Positions 48,933 to 57,911 of a stretch of 64,000 nt of DNA are shown one piece after another. Numbering within the stretch: the stretch's first letter is position 1; every line of letters begins with the position of its first letter. The DNA comes from Microbacterium resistens NBRC 103078. Lineage in GTDB: Bacteria; Actinomycetota; Actinomycetes; Actinomycetales; Microbacteriaceae. Both the position numbers and the translations under genes were made by a program. Below the pieces are notes generated by a model. The model was not told where the DNA came from and did no database searches. It worked only from the letters and a program-made list of their open reading frames with translations. The stretch is taken from assembly GCF_001552355.1 (NCBI RefSeq), contig NZ_BCRA01000017.1, positions 1-64,000 of the forward strand. Reading direction: 5' to 3'.

Positions 48933-49933
48933 GAGGACGTCCCCTTTCCGCCGGTCGTGGACTCGTGGGCGGCCACGACGGCGCGCAGCCGCGAGATGAC
49001 GGCGTCCCGGAGGTCGGCGGGCTCGACCACGCGCACCTCCGGACCGTACGAGGCCAGCTCGTCCGCCAGGATATGGAGGTCGACGTAGGGCAGGCGGATT
49101 CCCTGCGCCGCCGGGGTGGCGCGGCGTCCGAGCCGCAGCGCGGCCTCGGTCCCTGGAGTGATCTCCAGCAACGCGGAGTGGGCGGCGGCGACGGCCTCCA
49201 GGCTTGCGAGCGCGCGGTCCCCGGCGTCCTGACGCAGCGCCGCCGGGAACGACTCGGCGGTCACGGTCACATCGCCGACGATGCGCGACAGCAGGAACAT
49301 CCGCTCGCCGTCCACATCGCGATCGATCCCGAACACATGCCATCGCGCCTCGTACTCCAGGAGAGCCAGCGGATTCACCCGTCGGCGCCGGGGAGCCTCC
49401 TCCCCCGGCTTGAGATAGTCGAAGACCACGGCGACGCTGCGCTCGATCGCCTCCTGGAGCGGGGCGAACGCGGATTCGCGGGCCGTGATGCGGGGAGCGA
49501 ACCCGATGATGGGCTCGTCCACGTCGATGCCCAGGGCGCGGATCTTCCGGACACCGGCCTGCGCTTCGCCGGACAGGGAACCCTCGCTCCAGACACCTCC
49601 GGCGAGGCGGAGCACCGCCAGCTCGGCCGGGGTGAACTCGATGTCGACAGGAAGATCGTATTCCGCCTTGGGAATGCGATAGCGGGCCTCGCGCAGATCG
49701 TTCGGGTCGGCGTGGTCGCCGAGCGTCTCGATCGGGATGCCGAGGGCGCGCAGATCGTCCTTGTCGCGTTCGAACATCTTCTCGAGCGCATCCGCACGGG
49801 CCCCGGCCTCCTGCCGCTGCCGGTACCCGGAGACGTTCTCGAGGATCTGCTGCTTCGTGAGACCGACCTCGGTCGCCATGAGCGCCACGACGAGGTTGGT
49901 GAGGCGCTCTTCAGGAGGGATGCGTCCGGCCAC
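48929..49933 (-). CDS. pafB: WYL-domain regulator PafB
   Basis: The 334-residue protein shares the wHTH-WYL-WCX layout with PafC. The N-terminus ERLTNLVVALMATEVGLTKQ is the winged helix, and RRRVNPLALLEYEARWHVFG is the WYL core, where the W-Y-L positions are modified. It pairs with PafC as a heterodimeric DNA damage regulator. The GTG start shares one base with the TAG stop of the FKBP gene, so translation is coupled. Confidence 0.92.
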   Translation of the reverse strand: MAGRIPPEERLTNLVVALMATEVGLTKQQILENVSGYRQRQEAGARADALEKMFERDKDDLRALGIPIETLGDHADPNDLREARYRIPKAEYDLPVDIEFTPAELAVLRLAGGVWSEGSLSGEAQAGVRKIRALGIDVDEPIIGFAPRITARESAFAPLQEAIERSVAVVFDYLKPGEEAPRRRRVNPLALLEYEARWHVFGIDRDVDGERMFLLSRIVGDVTVTAESFPAALRQDAGDRALASLEAVAAAHSALLEITPGTEAALRLGRRATPAAQGIRLPYVDLHILADELASYGPEVRVVEPADLRDAVISRLRAVVAAHESTTGGKGTSS

Positions 49934-50904
49934 TACTGTCCCGTACCGGTGTCGGGATCCACACCGAGGATGTCGACCACGAACACGAGCGTCGAGTCGG
50001 CGGGGATCGCGCCCTGCGCCTGGCTGCCGTAGCCCTTCTCCGGCGGGATGACGAGGAGGACCTGGGATCCGACGGTCTGACCCTTCAGTCCCTCGGCGAA
50101 GCCGGGGATCACCTGCGCGAGGTCGAACTTCGTCGGGTTGCTTCCCCACGTGCTGTCGAAGACGGTGCGCTCGGCCCAGGTCACGCCGGTGTAGTGCACG
50201 CGGATCGGCGCGTCGCCGGTCACCTTCTCGCCATCGCCCTTGATGAGCGTCTGAGCCACGAGCTCGGTGGGCGCCTTCGCGTCGGGGACGATGATCCCCG
50301 GGCGCCCGTCGGGCGCACGGACGACGGTGGGCAGTCCGAGCGCGTCGTTGTACTGGAGCGCGCCTTCGGCGTGCGGGAGGTAGACCTTGAGGACGTCGAT
50401 GACGGCGAAGACGGTCTCGTCCTTGTCGACGCCGAGCCCCTGGGCGGTCTGGGCGCCGAGGTCGTCGGCGGGGATCCCGGCGAGGAGCCGCGAACCCTCG
50501 GTGGCGCAGGTGAGGGCCTTCGCGATGCCCGGCACCTGGCTGTCCCACGAGTTGACGTTCGAGAGACGAGTGGTGTCGCCGTTGAACTCCGTCGCGACGA
50601 GACGCTCCCCCGTCGTGCCGCTGTAGAGCGCCACATCGATGGACAGCAGCTGATCGCCGGCACTCACGGCCTGGCCCTTCCCGACGATCGCCTTGTCGAC
50701 GGTGAGGGACGACTCCTTCATGGGAGTGCGCAGGTCGACCTCCGGCTCGGTGCCGAGGTCGCCCGTGACCGTCGCCACCCGGGCGAGGTCGCCCGACGAC
50801 GGAGCAACGCAGGCCGCCCCGTCGAAGGCGGGGGCGCTCGTGCATCCGGCCAGCGCGACGGAGGCGAGGCCGAGGGTGATCAGGGCAGCGGCAGTCTTAC
50901 GCAC
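49933..50904 (-). CDS. FKBP-type peptidyl-prolyl isomerase lipoprotein
   Basis: The 323-residue protein begins with a lipoprotein signal peptide (KTAAALITLGLASVALAGC, lipobox LAGC at Cys20-21). It carries a first FKBP-like half (about 60-175) and a second, canonical FKBP domain (about 200-318: IRVHYTGVTWAERTVFDSTW, VIPGFAEGLKGQTVGSQV, IPPEKGYG, STLVFVVDILGV). It would fold proteins outside the membrane, possibly Tat or Sec substrates. A -10 box 7 nt before the GTG supports the start. The gene before pafB in Mycobacterium relatives is of the same type. Confidence 0.88.
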   Translation of the reverse strand: MRKTAAALITLGLASVALAGCTSAPAFDGAACVAPSSGDLARVATVTGDLGTEPEVDLRTPMKESSLTVDKAIVGKGQAVSAGDQLLSIDVALYSGTTGERLVATEFNGDTTRLSNVNSWDSQVPGIAKALTCATEGSRLLAGIPADDLGAQTAQGLGVDKDETVFAVIDVLKVYLPHAEGALQYNDALGLPTVVRAPDGRPGIIVPDAKAPTELVAQTLIKGDGEKVTGDAPIRVHYTGVTWAERTVFDSTWGSNPTKFDLAQVIPGFAEGLKGQTVGSQVLLVIPPEKGYGSQAQGAIPADSTLVFVVDILGVDPDTGTGQ

Positions 50905-50911
50905 GCGCTCC

Positions 50912-50917
50912 AGTCTA
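50912..50917 (-). promoter_or_regulatory. Candidate -10 box of the FKBP-pafBC genes (leaderless)
   Basis: TAGACT on the minus strand ends 7 nt before the FKBP GTG. It overlaps the last codons of trmI. Confidence 0.5.
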
Positions 50918-51928
50918 TGCGGACGCGCCCGGCTCGCTCCGCCCCTCCGCCGCGAGCCGCGCGCCGCCGGCGGCACGCTGGGCCTCGCGCACCCTCTTTC
51001 GGAGGTTCTTGTCCGTGATCTCGCGGTCGCCGACGGCGCCCGGTGTCCACAGCTCGACGTCCTCGTCGCCGTAGGTGGCCTTCTTCGCCGCCCGACGCTT
51101 GACATCGGGGGGAACGGCGCCGGGTGCGAGCCTGCGGGCCGTGATGAGGAAGCCCGTGTGCGCGACCATGCGGTGATCCGGCCGCACGGCGAGCCCCTCG
51201 ACGTGCCAGCCGCGGACCATGGTCTCGCTGGACTCCGGATCCGTGAACAGCCCCGTGCCGCGGATATACTCCGCGACCCGGGAGAGCTGTGTGGCCGTCG
51301 CGATGTAGCAGAGCACGACCCCGCCGGGGGCGAGCGCTTCGGCCACGGCGTCGATGCACTCCCACGGGGCGAGCATGTCCAGCACGACGCGGTCCACCGT
51401 GCCGGGGGCCACGGCCTCGGGCAGTGATTCGACGAGGTCGCCGACGATCACGTCCCAGGTCGGCGGCAGCTCTCCGAGGAACGTCTCGACGTTCGCCCGG
51501 GCGACCTCGGCGAAGTCCTCGCGGCGCTCGAAGGACAGCAGGCGCCCCTCGTCGCCGATCGCCCGCAGGAGGGACAGGGACAGCGCTCCGGAGCCGACCC
51601 CGGCCTCCACGACGGTGGCGCCGGGGAAGACATCGGCCTGGACGACGATCTGGCCGGCGTCCTTCGGATAGACGATCGCCGCGCCGCGCGGCATCGACAT
51701 CACGAAATCGCGCAGCAGCGGTCGCAGCACCAGGTACTCGTGTCCGGAGCTGTTCGCGACGACGGATCCGTCGGGAAGACCGATCAGGTCCCGGTGGCGC
51801 AGCACCCCGTGATGCGTGTGCAGCTCGCCCTCGGCGCGGAGCGTGATGGTGTGCATGCGGCCTTTCGGCCCGGTGAGCTGGACGCGATCCCCCTCACGGA
51901 AGGGACCCCGGGGGCGCGTCGCCGTCAC
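50915..51928 (-). CDS. trmI: tRNA (adenine-N1-)-methyltransferase TrmI
   Basis: TrmI makes m1A58 in the tRNA T-loop. The 337-residue protein has the N-terminal beta domain (FREGDRVQLTGPKGRMHTIT), the SAM motif VVEAGVGSGALSLSLLRAIG (about 108-127), VVLDMLAPWE and the C-terminal RRLAPGAVPPD region. The last 45 residues are basic and flexible. The GTG overlaps the HAD stop by 4 nt. In Mycobacterium the Pup-proteasome genes begin just downstream; here the FKBP gene follows by 10 bp. Confidence 0.95.
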   Translation of the reverse strand: MTATRPRGPFREGDRVQLTGPKGRMHTITLRAEGELHTHHGVLRHRDLIGLPDGSVVANSSGHEYLVLRPLLRDFVMSMPRGAAIVYPKDAGQIVVQADVFPGATVVEAGVGSGALSLSLLRAIGDEGRLLSFERREDFAEVARANVETFLGELPPTWDVIVGDLVESLPEAVAPGTVDRVVLDMLAPWECIDAVAEALAPGGVVLCYIATATQLSRVAEYIRGTGLFTDPESSETMVRGWHVEGLAVRPDHRMVAHTGFLITARRLAPGAVPPDVKRRAAKKATYGDEDVELWTPGAVGDREITDKNLRKRVREAQRAAGGARLAAEGRSEPGASA

Positions 51929-52620
51929 GCGTCCGCCCCGATCTCCGGTGCGCGCACGGCGCGGTGGTCCGCGAACGCCGTGACGATGTCCGCCACGCCG
52001 CGTCCGTCCAGCGTCGGCCAGAGCTCGTGCGCGCCGATGCCGTCGAGCGGGACGATGTGCGGCACGCCCACCGCCACCGTGCCTGCGGCCACGGCGGAGC
52101 GCAGTCCCGTGGCCGAGTCCTCGAGCGCGACCGCCTCGGAGGCGTCGATGCCGAGCTCCCTGGCCGCCTGCAGGTACGGGTCGGGGTACGGCTTGGGGCG
52201 CTCGACGTCGTCGCCGGCGACGATCAGGTCGAAGGCCGGGAAGTCGATGAGAGAGACGATGTCCTCCGCCATCCGTCGCATGGACATCGTCACGAGCGCC
52301 GTCCGGATGCCCGAATCCCGCAGTTCGCGAAGGAGCTCGCGGGCGCCGGGTCGGAAGGGGACGCCGTCGACCACGAGCTGTCGGCGGACGCTGTCTGTGA
52401 GGTGGTCGATGATCTCGGTGACCCCCATCCGCACGCCGGCGGCCTGAAGGATCCGCGCGCTGTCCTCCAGCCCGTTGCCGACGAGCTGAAGCGCCTGCTC
52501 ATGGGTCCAGGACCCGCCGTAGGACTCGACGAGCGGGGTCTCGGCGGCCATCCAATAGGGCTCGGTGTCGACGAGGGTCCCGTCCATGTCCCAGAGGACG
52601 GCGCGAGGAAGGTGGGTCAC
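51925..52620 (-). CDS. HAD family phosphatase (beta-phosphoglucomutase-like)
   Basis: A 231-residue class I HAD enzyme. Motif I is LWDMDGTLVDTEP with the nucleophile Asp, motif II is LVTMSMRR, motif III Lys lies in RPKPYPDPYL and motif IV is ALEDSATGLRSA. The cap is the small helical type. It hydrolyses a phosphomonoester, with substrate unknown. The GTG start is backed by a -10 box 6 nt before it. It leads into trmI with overlapping stop and start. Confidence 0.9.
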   Translation of the reverse strand: MTHLPRAVLWDMDGTLVDTEPYWMAAETPLVESYGGSWTHEQALQLVGNGLEDSARILQAAGVRMGVTEIIDHLTDSVRRQLVVDGVPFRPGARELLRELRDSGIRTALVTMSMRRMAEDIVSLIDFPAFDLIVAGDDVERPKPYPDPYLQAARELGIDASEAVALEDSATGLRSAVAAGTVAVGVPHIVPLDGIGAHELWPTLDGRGVADIVTAFADHRAVRAPEIGADA

Positions 52621-52626
52621 TGTTCC

Positions 52627-52632
52627 ATCGTA
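52627..52632 (-). promoter_or_regulatory. Candidate -10 box of the HAD-trmI operon (leaderless)
   Basis: TACGAT on the minus strand ends 6 nt before the HAD GTG at 52620. Confidence 0.5.
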
Positions 52633-52680
52633 GCCGCGGCACCGCGCGCCGCCCGCCGCCCCGGTCCGCCGTCGGGCGAC

Positions 52681-52686
52681 TAGCCT
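52681..52686 (+). promoter_or_regulatory. Candidate -10 box of the PAC2 gene
   Basis: TAGCCT lies 43 nt before the GTG. The transcript would have a leader of about 35 nt that contains a GAGAGGAGCGAG ribosome-binding site, so this gene is not leaderless. Confidence 0.35.
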
Positions 52687-52729
52687 GGGGGGATCCAGCG
52701 GCGCGACGGGCGTCGCGGAGAGGAGCGAG

Positions 52730-53587
52730 GTGCAGGCTCTCGGACCCCGGATCGTGATCACCGCGTTCGACGGCTGGAACGACGCCGGCGAAGCCGCGAG
52801 CTCCGCAGTCGAACTGCTGCGGAGCAGCGGCGAGTACGAGCGTGCGCACTCGGTGGATCCGGAGCTCTATTTCGACTACCAGTACACGCGGCCGGCCGTG
52901 GGGCTCGATGCCGACGGCCGGAGGCGGCTGCGCTGGCCGGAGGCGACGCTGTGGCGCCCGGTCGGCGACGACGACACCGACCGGACACGGTTCTGGCTCC
53001 TCACCGGCGCGGAGCCCGCGCGCGCCTGGCAGGCGTTCAGCGCCGAGTTCGTCGACGCCGCTCTGGCGGACGACGTGACGGGTTTCGTGACCCTGGGCGC
53101 GATGCTCTCCGACGTGCCGCACACCCGACCGATCTCGATCTTCGCGTCGAGCGAGAACGAGGAGATCCGCGAGGGGCTGGGGCTGGAACGCTCCAGTTAC
53201 GAGGGCCCGGTGGGGATCCTGAGCGTGCTCGAGCATGCCGCGGAGTCCGCGGGGATCCCGACCGCCAGCCTCTGGGCGAGCGTGCCCCACTATGTCGCCT
53301 CGGCCACGCCGTCGCCCAAGGCGACGCTCGCCCTCCTCGACCGGCTGCACGAGCTGTCCGGGGTGGACGTGCCGCGGGGGCATCTACGCACCGAGGCCGC
53401 CGCCTGGGAGGCGTCCATCGACGCCGCCGCGGCCGAGGACGAGGACATGACGGACTACATCCATCAGCTCGAGCGCACGCGGGACACGTGGGACTCGCCC
53501 GACGCCTCCGGCGACGCGATCGCACAGGCCTTCGAGCGCTACCTGCGCCGCAACAACGGCGACGGCCCGGGCGAGCACAAGCGCTGA
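52730..53587 (+). CDS. PAC2 family protein
   Basis: The 285-residue protein belongs to the PAC2 family named after proteasome assembly chaperone 2. Conserved pieces are VITAFDGWNDAGEAASSAV, VTLGAMLSDVPHTRP with the substrate pocket, GPVGILSVLEHAAESAG, and ASVPHYVA. Bacterial members lie near proteasome genes in Actinobacteria, but their job is not settled. Here the proteasome genes are not in the window. The gene is divergent from the HAD-trmI operon. Confidence 0.9.
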   Translation: MQALGPRIVITAFDGWNDAGEAASSAVELLRSSGEYERAHSVDPELYFDYQYTRPAVGLDADGRRRLRWPEATLWRPVGDDDTDRTRFWLLTGAEPARAWQAFSAEFVDAALADDVTGFVTLGAMLSDVPHTRPISIFASSENEEIREGLGLERSSYEGPVGILSVLEHAAESAGIPTASLWASVPHYVASATPSPKATLALLDRLHELSGVDVPRGHLRTEAAAWEASIDAAAAEDEDMTDYIHQLERTRDTWDSPDASGDAIAQAFERYLRRNNGDGPGEHKR

Positions 53588-53606
53588 GCCCGGGGGCCGG
53601 AACCCG

Positions 53607-54431
53607 TCAGGGCTGGATCACGCCCATCCCGAGCAGCACCAGCAGCACGACGCCGAGCAGCACGCGGTAGATCACGAACGGCAGGAAGCTGCGCTTCGAG
53701 ATCCAGTTCATGAAGAACGCGATGACGCCGAGCCCGACGACGAAGGCCACGCCCGTCGCGGCGAGGGTCTCCCCCGCCGAGAACACGCTCGGCTCGCCGA
53801 TGCTCTTGAACACCTGGTAGAACCCCGACCCCATCACCGCCGGGATGGCGAGCAGGAAGGCGTACCGCGCCGCCGCCGCGCGCTCGTAGCCCAGGAAGAG
53901 CCCGGCCGTGATCGTCCCGCCGGAACGGGACACCCCGGGGATCAGCGCCAGCGACTGCGCGAGGCCGTAGACGACGCCGTGCGGCACGGTGATCTCGTCG
54001 AGTGAGCGCCTCTTGGCACCCACGGCGTCGGCGACGCCGAGAAGCAGGCCGAACACGATCAGCATGATCGCGACGATCCACATCGACCGCAGGACGGTCT
54101 CGATCTGGTCCTGGAACAGGAGCCCGAGGACGACGATCGGGATGCTGCCGATGATGATCAGCCAGCCCAGGCGCGCGTCCTTGTCGTCGCGCGGGATCCT
54201 GCCGACCAGCGCCAGCGCCCAATGCTTGATGATCCGGACGATGTCCCGCCAGAAGAACACGATCACGGCCGCCTCGGTGCCGATCTGAGTGATGGCGGTG
54301 AATGCGGCGCCGGGATCCTGCGCCGAGGGAAGGAAGATGCCCACGATGCGCAGGTGGGCGCTGGAGGAGATCGGCAGGAACTCGGTCAGTCCCTGCACGA
54401 GGCCGAGGAACAGGGCTTCGAGCAGATGCAT
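53607..54431 (-). CDS. uppP: Undecaprenyl-diphosphatase (UppP/BacA)
   Basis: UppP recycles the undecaprenyl carrier for peptidoglycan synthesis and can confer bacitracin resistance. The 274-residue protein has eight or more transmembrane segments. Catalytic motifs are [17 protein letters not shown] (about 12-28, with the (E/Q)xxxE motif) and [12 protein letters not shown] with PGxSRSxxT. It is complete. GAAAGC precedes the ATG. It lies downstream of the M20 peptidase but about 50 bp separates them. Confidence 0.95.
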   Translation of the reverse strand: MHLLEALFLGLVQGLTEFLPISSSAHLRIVGIFLPSAQDPGAAFTAITQIGTEAAVIVFFWRDIVRIIKHWALALVGRIPRDDKDARLGWLIIIGSIPIVVLGLLFQDQIETVLRSMWIVAIMLIVFGLLLGVADAVGAKRRSLDEITVPHGVVYGLAQSLALIPGVSRSGGTITAGLFLGYERAAAARYAFLLAIPAVMGSGFYQVFKSIGEPSVFSAGETLAATGVAFVVGLGVIAFFMNWISKRSFLPFVIYRVLLGVVLLVLLGMGVIQP

Positions 54432-54482
54432 GCGTCGTGCTTTCGGGTCAGGCGGAGGGCGTCGTACCGCGACGCTGAGGCG

Positions 54483-55784
54483 TCAGTACGTCCGGAAGAG
54501 GTCGGTCAGCACCTGCTGCCCGAAGACGAGAGAGTCTACGGGAACCCTCTCATCCACCCCGTGGAACATGCCTGTGAAGTCGAGATCGGCGGGCAGGCGC
54601 AGCGGCGCGAACCCGTAGCCGGTGATGCCGAGGGTGGCGAGGGCCTTGTTGTCCGTCCCGGCGCCGAGCAGGTACGGGATCACCGGAACACCGGGATCGT
54701 GCCGCCCGAGCGCCCCGACCATCGCATCGACGAGCGCGCCCTGGAACGGGGTCTCCATGCCGATGTCGCGCACCACCATCTCGATCTCGACGTCGTCGCC
54801 CACGATCTCCTGGAGCTGGGCCAGCACCGCGTCCTCGGTGCCGGGGAGCACGCGCACGTCGACCAGCGCCTCGGCCCGCTCGGGGATGACGTTGTGCTTG
54901 TACCCGGCCGCGAGGACGGTCGGGTTCGTCGTCGTTCGGAAGGTCGAGCGGAGGAACGCCTCGGCCGGCCCGGCCGTCGCCGCCAGCGCGTCCGGGTCGT
55001 CCGCGGGCAGGCCCGTCAGATCGGACAGCCGTCCGAGCAGTTCCCTGGTCGTCGGCGTCAGCCGCACCGGCCACTGTGTGCGCCCGAGTGCGGCGACCGC
55101 CTCGGCCAGCCGTGTCACGGCGTTGTCCGGGTGCAGGCGGCTGCCGTGCCCGGCGCGCCCGCGGGCCACCAGGCGGATCCACATCAGGGCCTTCTCCCCC
55201 ACCTGAAGCAAGTAGGCACGACGTCCGGCCACGTCGATGGAGTAGCCGCCGACCTCGCTGATCGCCTCGCCGGCGCCGGCGAACCACTCGGGGCGCTCCC
55301 GAACCACGAGGGCCGAGCCCTCCACCCCGCCGTTCTCCTCGTCGGCGAAGAAAGCGAGGACGAGGTCGCGCTCGGGCTGTTCGCCGGCACGGAGGAGATC
55401 CGCCACCGAGGTGAGGATCATCGCGTCCATGTTCTTCATGTCCACGGCGCCTCGGCCCCACAGCATCCCGTCCCGGACGACGCCGCCGAACGGATCCACG
55501 CTCCAGTCGTCCGCCATCGCCGGGACGACGTCGAGGTGCCCGTGCACGACGAGCGCAGGCTTGTCCGGGTCGCGTCCCGGCACGCGCGCCATGACGTTGG
55601 TGCGCCGCGTGATCGGCTCGTAGTACTCGGTGCGCAGCCCCAGGCTCTCCAGGTAGGCGCCGACGTACTCGGCTGCCTCGCGCTCCCCCCGCGCGTCCCC
55701 GCCTCCGAAGTTCGACGTGTCGAACCGGATCAGATCGGCGGCGAGCCGGGCGACTTCGGGCAGATCGACCTCGGGCGCAGACAT
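54483..55784 (-). CDS. M20 family metallopeptidase (dipeptidase-like)
   Basis: The 433-residue cytoplasmic enzyme has the two-zinc M20 signature: HGHLDVVP (about 79-86), MLWGRGAVDMKNM with the bridging Asp, and FADEENGG with the general-base Glu and ligand. A dimerisation domain (about 195-310) interrupts the catalytic domain. GTDNKALATLG completes the site. It cleaves amide bonds of small peptides or acyl amino acids; the exact substrate is unknown. A -10 box lies 6 nt before the ATG. Confidence 0.9.
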   Translation of the reverse strand: MSAPEVDLPEVARLAADLIRFDTSNFGGGDARGEREAAEYVGAYLESLGLRTEYYEPITRRTNVMARVPGRDPDKPALVVHGHLDVVPAMADDWSVDPFGGVVRDGMLWGRGAVDMKNMDAMILTSVADLLRAGEQPERDLVLAFFADEENGGVEGSALVVRERPEWFAGAGEAISEVGGYSIDVAGRRAYLLQVGEKALMWIRLVARGRAGHGSRLHPDNAVTRLAEAVAALGRTQWPVRLTPTTRELLGRLSDLTGLPADDPDALAATAGPAEAFLRSTFRTTTNPTVLAAGYKHNVIPERAEALVDVRVLPGTEDAVLAQLQEIVGDDVEIEMVVRDIGMETPFQGALVDAMVGALGRHDPGVPVIPYLLGAGTDNKALATLGITGYGFAPLRLPADLDFTGMFHGVDERVPVDSLVFGQQVLTDLFRTY

Positions 55785-55790
55785 GGGTCC

Positions 55791-55796
55791 AGCGTA
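55791..55796 (-). promoter_or_regulatory. Candidate -10 box of the M20 peptidase gene (leaderless)
   Basis: TACGCT on the minus strand ends 6 nt before the ATG at 55784. Confidence 0.5.
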
Positions 55797-55880
55797 TCGA
55801 ACACGGGAAGAGGCCCGATCGACGCGCCCGGCGGACGCCCGGGTTCGAGCGCACCCCGGGATCGTGCTAATCTCATTCTT

Positions 55881-55896
55881 CGGTTGGAAACAGCCG
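55881..55896 (+). other. GNRA-type hairpin in the tRNA-Leu(GAG) leader
   Basis: CGGTTG and CAGCCG pair (one G-U) around a GAAA tetraloop, 9 nt before the mature tRNA. A -10-like TAATCT lies at 55868-55873, so the hairpin would be in the precursor leader removed by RNase P. Confidence 0.45.
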
Positions 55897-55905
55897 AAAA
55901 CACCA

Positions 55906-55990
55906 GCGCGGGTGGCGGAATAGGTAGACGCGCTAGCTTGAGGTGCTAGTGCCCGCATAGGGCGTGGGGGTTCAAGTCCCCCCTCGCGCA
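55906..55990 (+). tRNA. tRNA-Leu (anticodon GAG)
   Basis: The 85-nt class II tRNA has acceptor strands GCGCGGG and CTCGCGC (one G-U), anticodon stem CTAGC/GCTAG with loop TTGAGGT giving GAG at 55940-55942 (reads CUC), a long variable arm and T loop TTCAAGT. CCA is not encoded. It is divergent from the M20 gene and is followed by a strong hairpin. Confidence 0.95.
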
Positions 55991-55994
55991 CAGT

Positions 55995-56036
55995 GAGAAG
56001 GCCGGGTCGCTCCAGACGGAGCGGCCCGGCCTTCTC
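55995..56036. terminator. Terminator after tRNA-Leu(GAG)
   Basis: A 19-bp stem (starting GAGAAGGCCGGG, one G-U) with an AGAC loop separates the tRNA from the convergent siderophore-interacting protein gene and can serve both. Confidence 0.85.
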
Positions 56037-56056
56037 GGTTCCCGGTCGCATCACGG

Positions 56057-56881
56057 TCACCCGCGAGGCTCACCGAGGCGCCAATAGCCCGAGAAGGTGA
56101 TCCGGTCCTTCGGCACCCCGCGCTCGACGAGCTGGCGGCGGATCTCCTGCACGCCGCCCCGCTCGCCGCACACCCACGCGTAGTCGACGGGATCCGGGAG
56201 CACGGCCGTGCGGAGCGCGCGCGCGAGCGGCGCGCCGGGACGCTCATCCCCCCGCGGCACCCAGACGACGTCGCCCGGGAGGTCCTGGCGCTCCCTCTCG
56301 TCCGCGATCTCGATGAACACGGCCGTCCTCACGGAGCCTGTCGTCTCGAGGATCCGGGCGATCGCCGGAAGGGACGACTCATCGCCGACGAGGAGCCGCG
56401 TGCGGGCGTCCGGCGCCGGTGCATACAGTGCGGCGGCCTCGCGGATCCCGAGCACGGAACCGGGGTGCGCCCGGCGCGCGAAGCGGGTGCCCGGCCCCTC
56501 GTCGCCGTGGACGACCATGTCGATGTCGATCTCCGCCGCGGAGGGCCGGTGCGCGCGCAGCGTGTACCAACGGAGATCGGGGCGGTGCTCCTCGGGGATC
56601 GCCGCGACGGCGGCCCGGATGTTGTCCCCGCCGTCCTCCGCGGGGAGAACCAGCGGGGCCTCGTCGTCCCGCGGCATCAGGAGCCCGAGGTACTCATCGG
56701 GCCCGAGCGGTGCGTACCCGGCGACCTCCGGCGCCGTGACCGTGATCCGTCGCATGTGCGGGGTGACCTCCCGGACGGCCACGACCGTCGCGGCGAACAC
56801 GCGCGCATCCTGCCGCCGGCTCCGCTGCGGAGGCCGCGGACGAGGTCCCGACCGGTCCGGTGTCTTCGCACGCTCAGGCAC
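56057..56881 (-). CDS. Siderophore-interacting protein (ferric-siderophore reductase)
   Basis: The 274-residue flavoprotein releases iron from imported siderophores. The FAD-binding motif LRWYTLRAHRP (RxYTxR) is at about 102-112, and VVHGDEGPGTRFARRA and the C-terminal FSGYWRLGE are characteristic of the ViuB/SIP family, with an NAD(P)H domain from about 160. The first 25 residues are basic and disordered. The ATG lies 8 nt inside the permease gene before it, so it is part of the permease operon. Confidence 0.92.
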   Translation of the reverse strand: MPERAKTPDRSGPRPRPPQRSRRQDARVFAATVVAVREVTPHMRRITVTAPEVAGYAPLGPDEYLGLLMPRDDEAPLVLPAEDGGDNIRAAVAAIPEEHRPDLRWYTLRAHRPSAAEIDIDMVVHGDEGPGTRFARRAHPGSVLGIREAAALYAPAPDARTRLLVGDESSLPAIARILETTGSVRTAVFIEIADERERQDLPGDVVWVPRGDERPGAPLARALRTAVLPDPVDYAWVCGERGGVQEIRRQLVERGVPKDRITFSGYWRLGEPRG

Positions 56882-57911
56882 GGCGAGCCCCCTCTCTCCA
56901 GAGCAGCCAGAGGAAGAACCCGCCGCCGAGGGTGATCGTGACGGCGCCCACCGGGATCGGGGCCGGGAACGCGTACATCGCGAGCAGGTCGCTCGCGAGC
57001 AGGAGGAAGGCGCCGACCAGCCCGGCGGCGAGGAATCCGGTCGCCCCGGAGAGCCGACGGGCGATGTGCGGGGCGACGAGGGCCACGAAGGAGATCGGCC
57101 CGGCGGTCGCCACCGCCACCGCGACGAGGAGCGTCGCCGCGAGCAGCAGAAGCCACCGGAGGCGGACGATGCGCACGCCCAGCGACGTCGCCATGCCGTC
57201 GCCGAGTTCCATCATCCGCACTTGCGGCGCGGCCCAGGCCAACAGCGGCGTGATGAGGGCCAGCGCGATGCCGGCCGGGATCAGGTCGTCCCACCCTCGA
57301 CCCTGCAGAGAGCCCACGAGCCAGGTCTGCGCCGTGGTGGCGCTCGCGACGAAGACCTGCGTCAGGACGTAGTCGACCACCGCCATCGCGATCGCCGAGA
57401 GGGCGACGCCGGTGAGGATCAGCTGGACGCCGTGCAGGCCCGTCCGCACCGTGAGCAGCACGATCACGCCGGCGACTGCGAGAGCCCCCGCCACGGCGCC
57501 CAGCGCGGCCTGGTCCATCGATCCGCCCCAGATCAGGAACACGGCCACGGCGCCGACGGACGCGCCGCTGCTGATGCCGACGACGTCCGGGCTTGCGAGG
57601 GGATTGCGGGTCAGCGCTTGGAACACCGCACCGGCCACCGCGAGGCTCGCCCCGACGACGATCGCGACGAGGGCCCGAGGAAGGCGGCGCCCGAGCACGA
57701 AGAACCCGTCGAGCCGCTCCGGAGGATCACCGGCGAGGGTCCGCAGCAGGGCATGCGGGCTGACCACGTACTCCCCCACCATCAGCGCCACCGCGCACAG
57801 CACCACGAGCGCTCCGGCCGTGGCGGCGACCATGAGGACGCTCCGGGGTCGATAGCGGAACGACCACCGATGCGCGGCGACCACACGTTCATCCGTGGAG
57901 AGGCCGGTCAC
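56874..57911 (-). CDS. Iron-siderophore ABC transporter permease (FecCD), second
   Basis: The 345-residue membrane protein has about ten transmembrane helices. Family signatures are RLPRALVAIVVGASLAVAGA, FQALTRNPLASPDVVGISSG and the coupling-helix region AGPISFVALVAPHIARRL. It pairs with the first permease to form the channel. The GTG overlaps the upstream permease stop by 4 nt. Siderophore type cannot be told from sequence. Confidence 0.92.
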   Translation of the reverse strand: MTGLSTDERVVAAHRWSFRYRPRSVLMVAATAGALVVLCAVALMVGEYVVSPHALLRTLAGDPPERLDGFFVLGRRLPRALVAIVVGASLAVAGAVFQALTRNPLASPDVVGISSGASVGAVAVFLIWGGSMDQAALGAVAGALAVAGVIVLLTVRTGLHGVQLILTGVALSAIAMAVVDYVLTQVFVASATTAQTWLVGSLQGRGWDDLIPAGIALALITPLLAWAAPQVRMMELGDGMATSLGVRIVRLRWLLLLAATLLVAVAVATAGPISFVALVAPHIARRLSGATGFLAAGLVGAFLLLASDLLAMYAFPAPIPVGAVTITLGGGFFLWLLWREGARRA

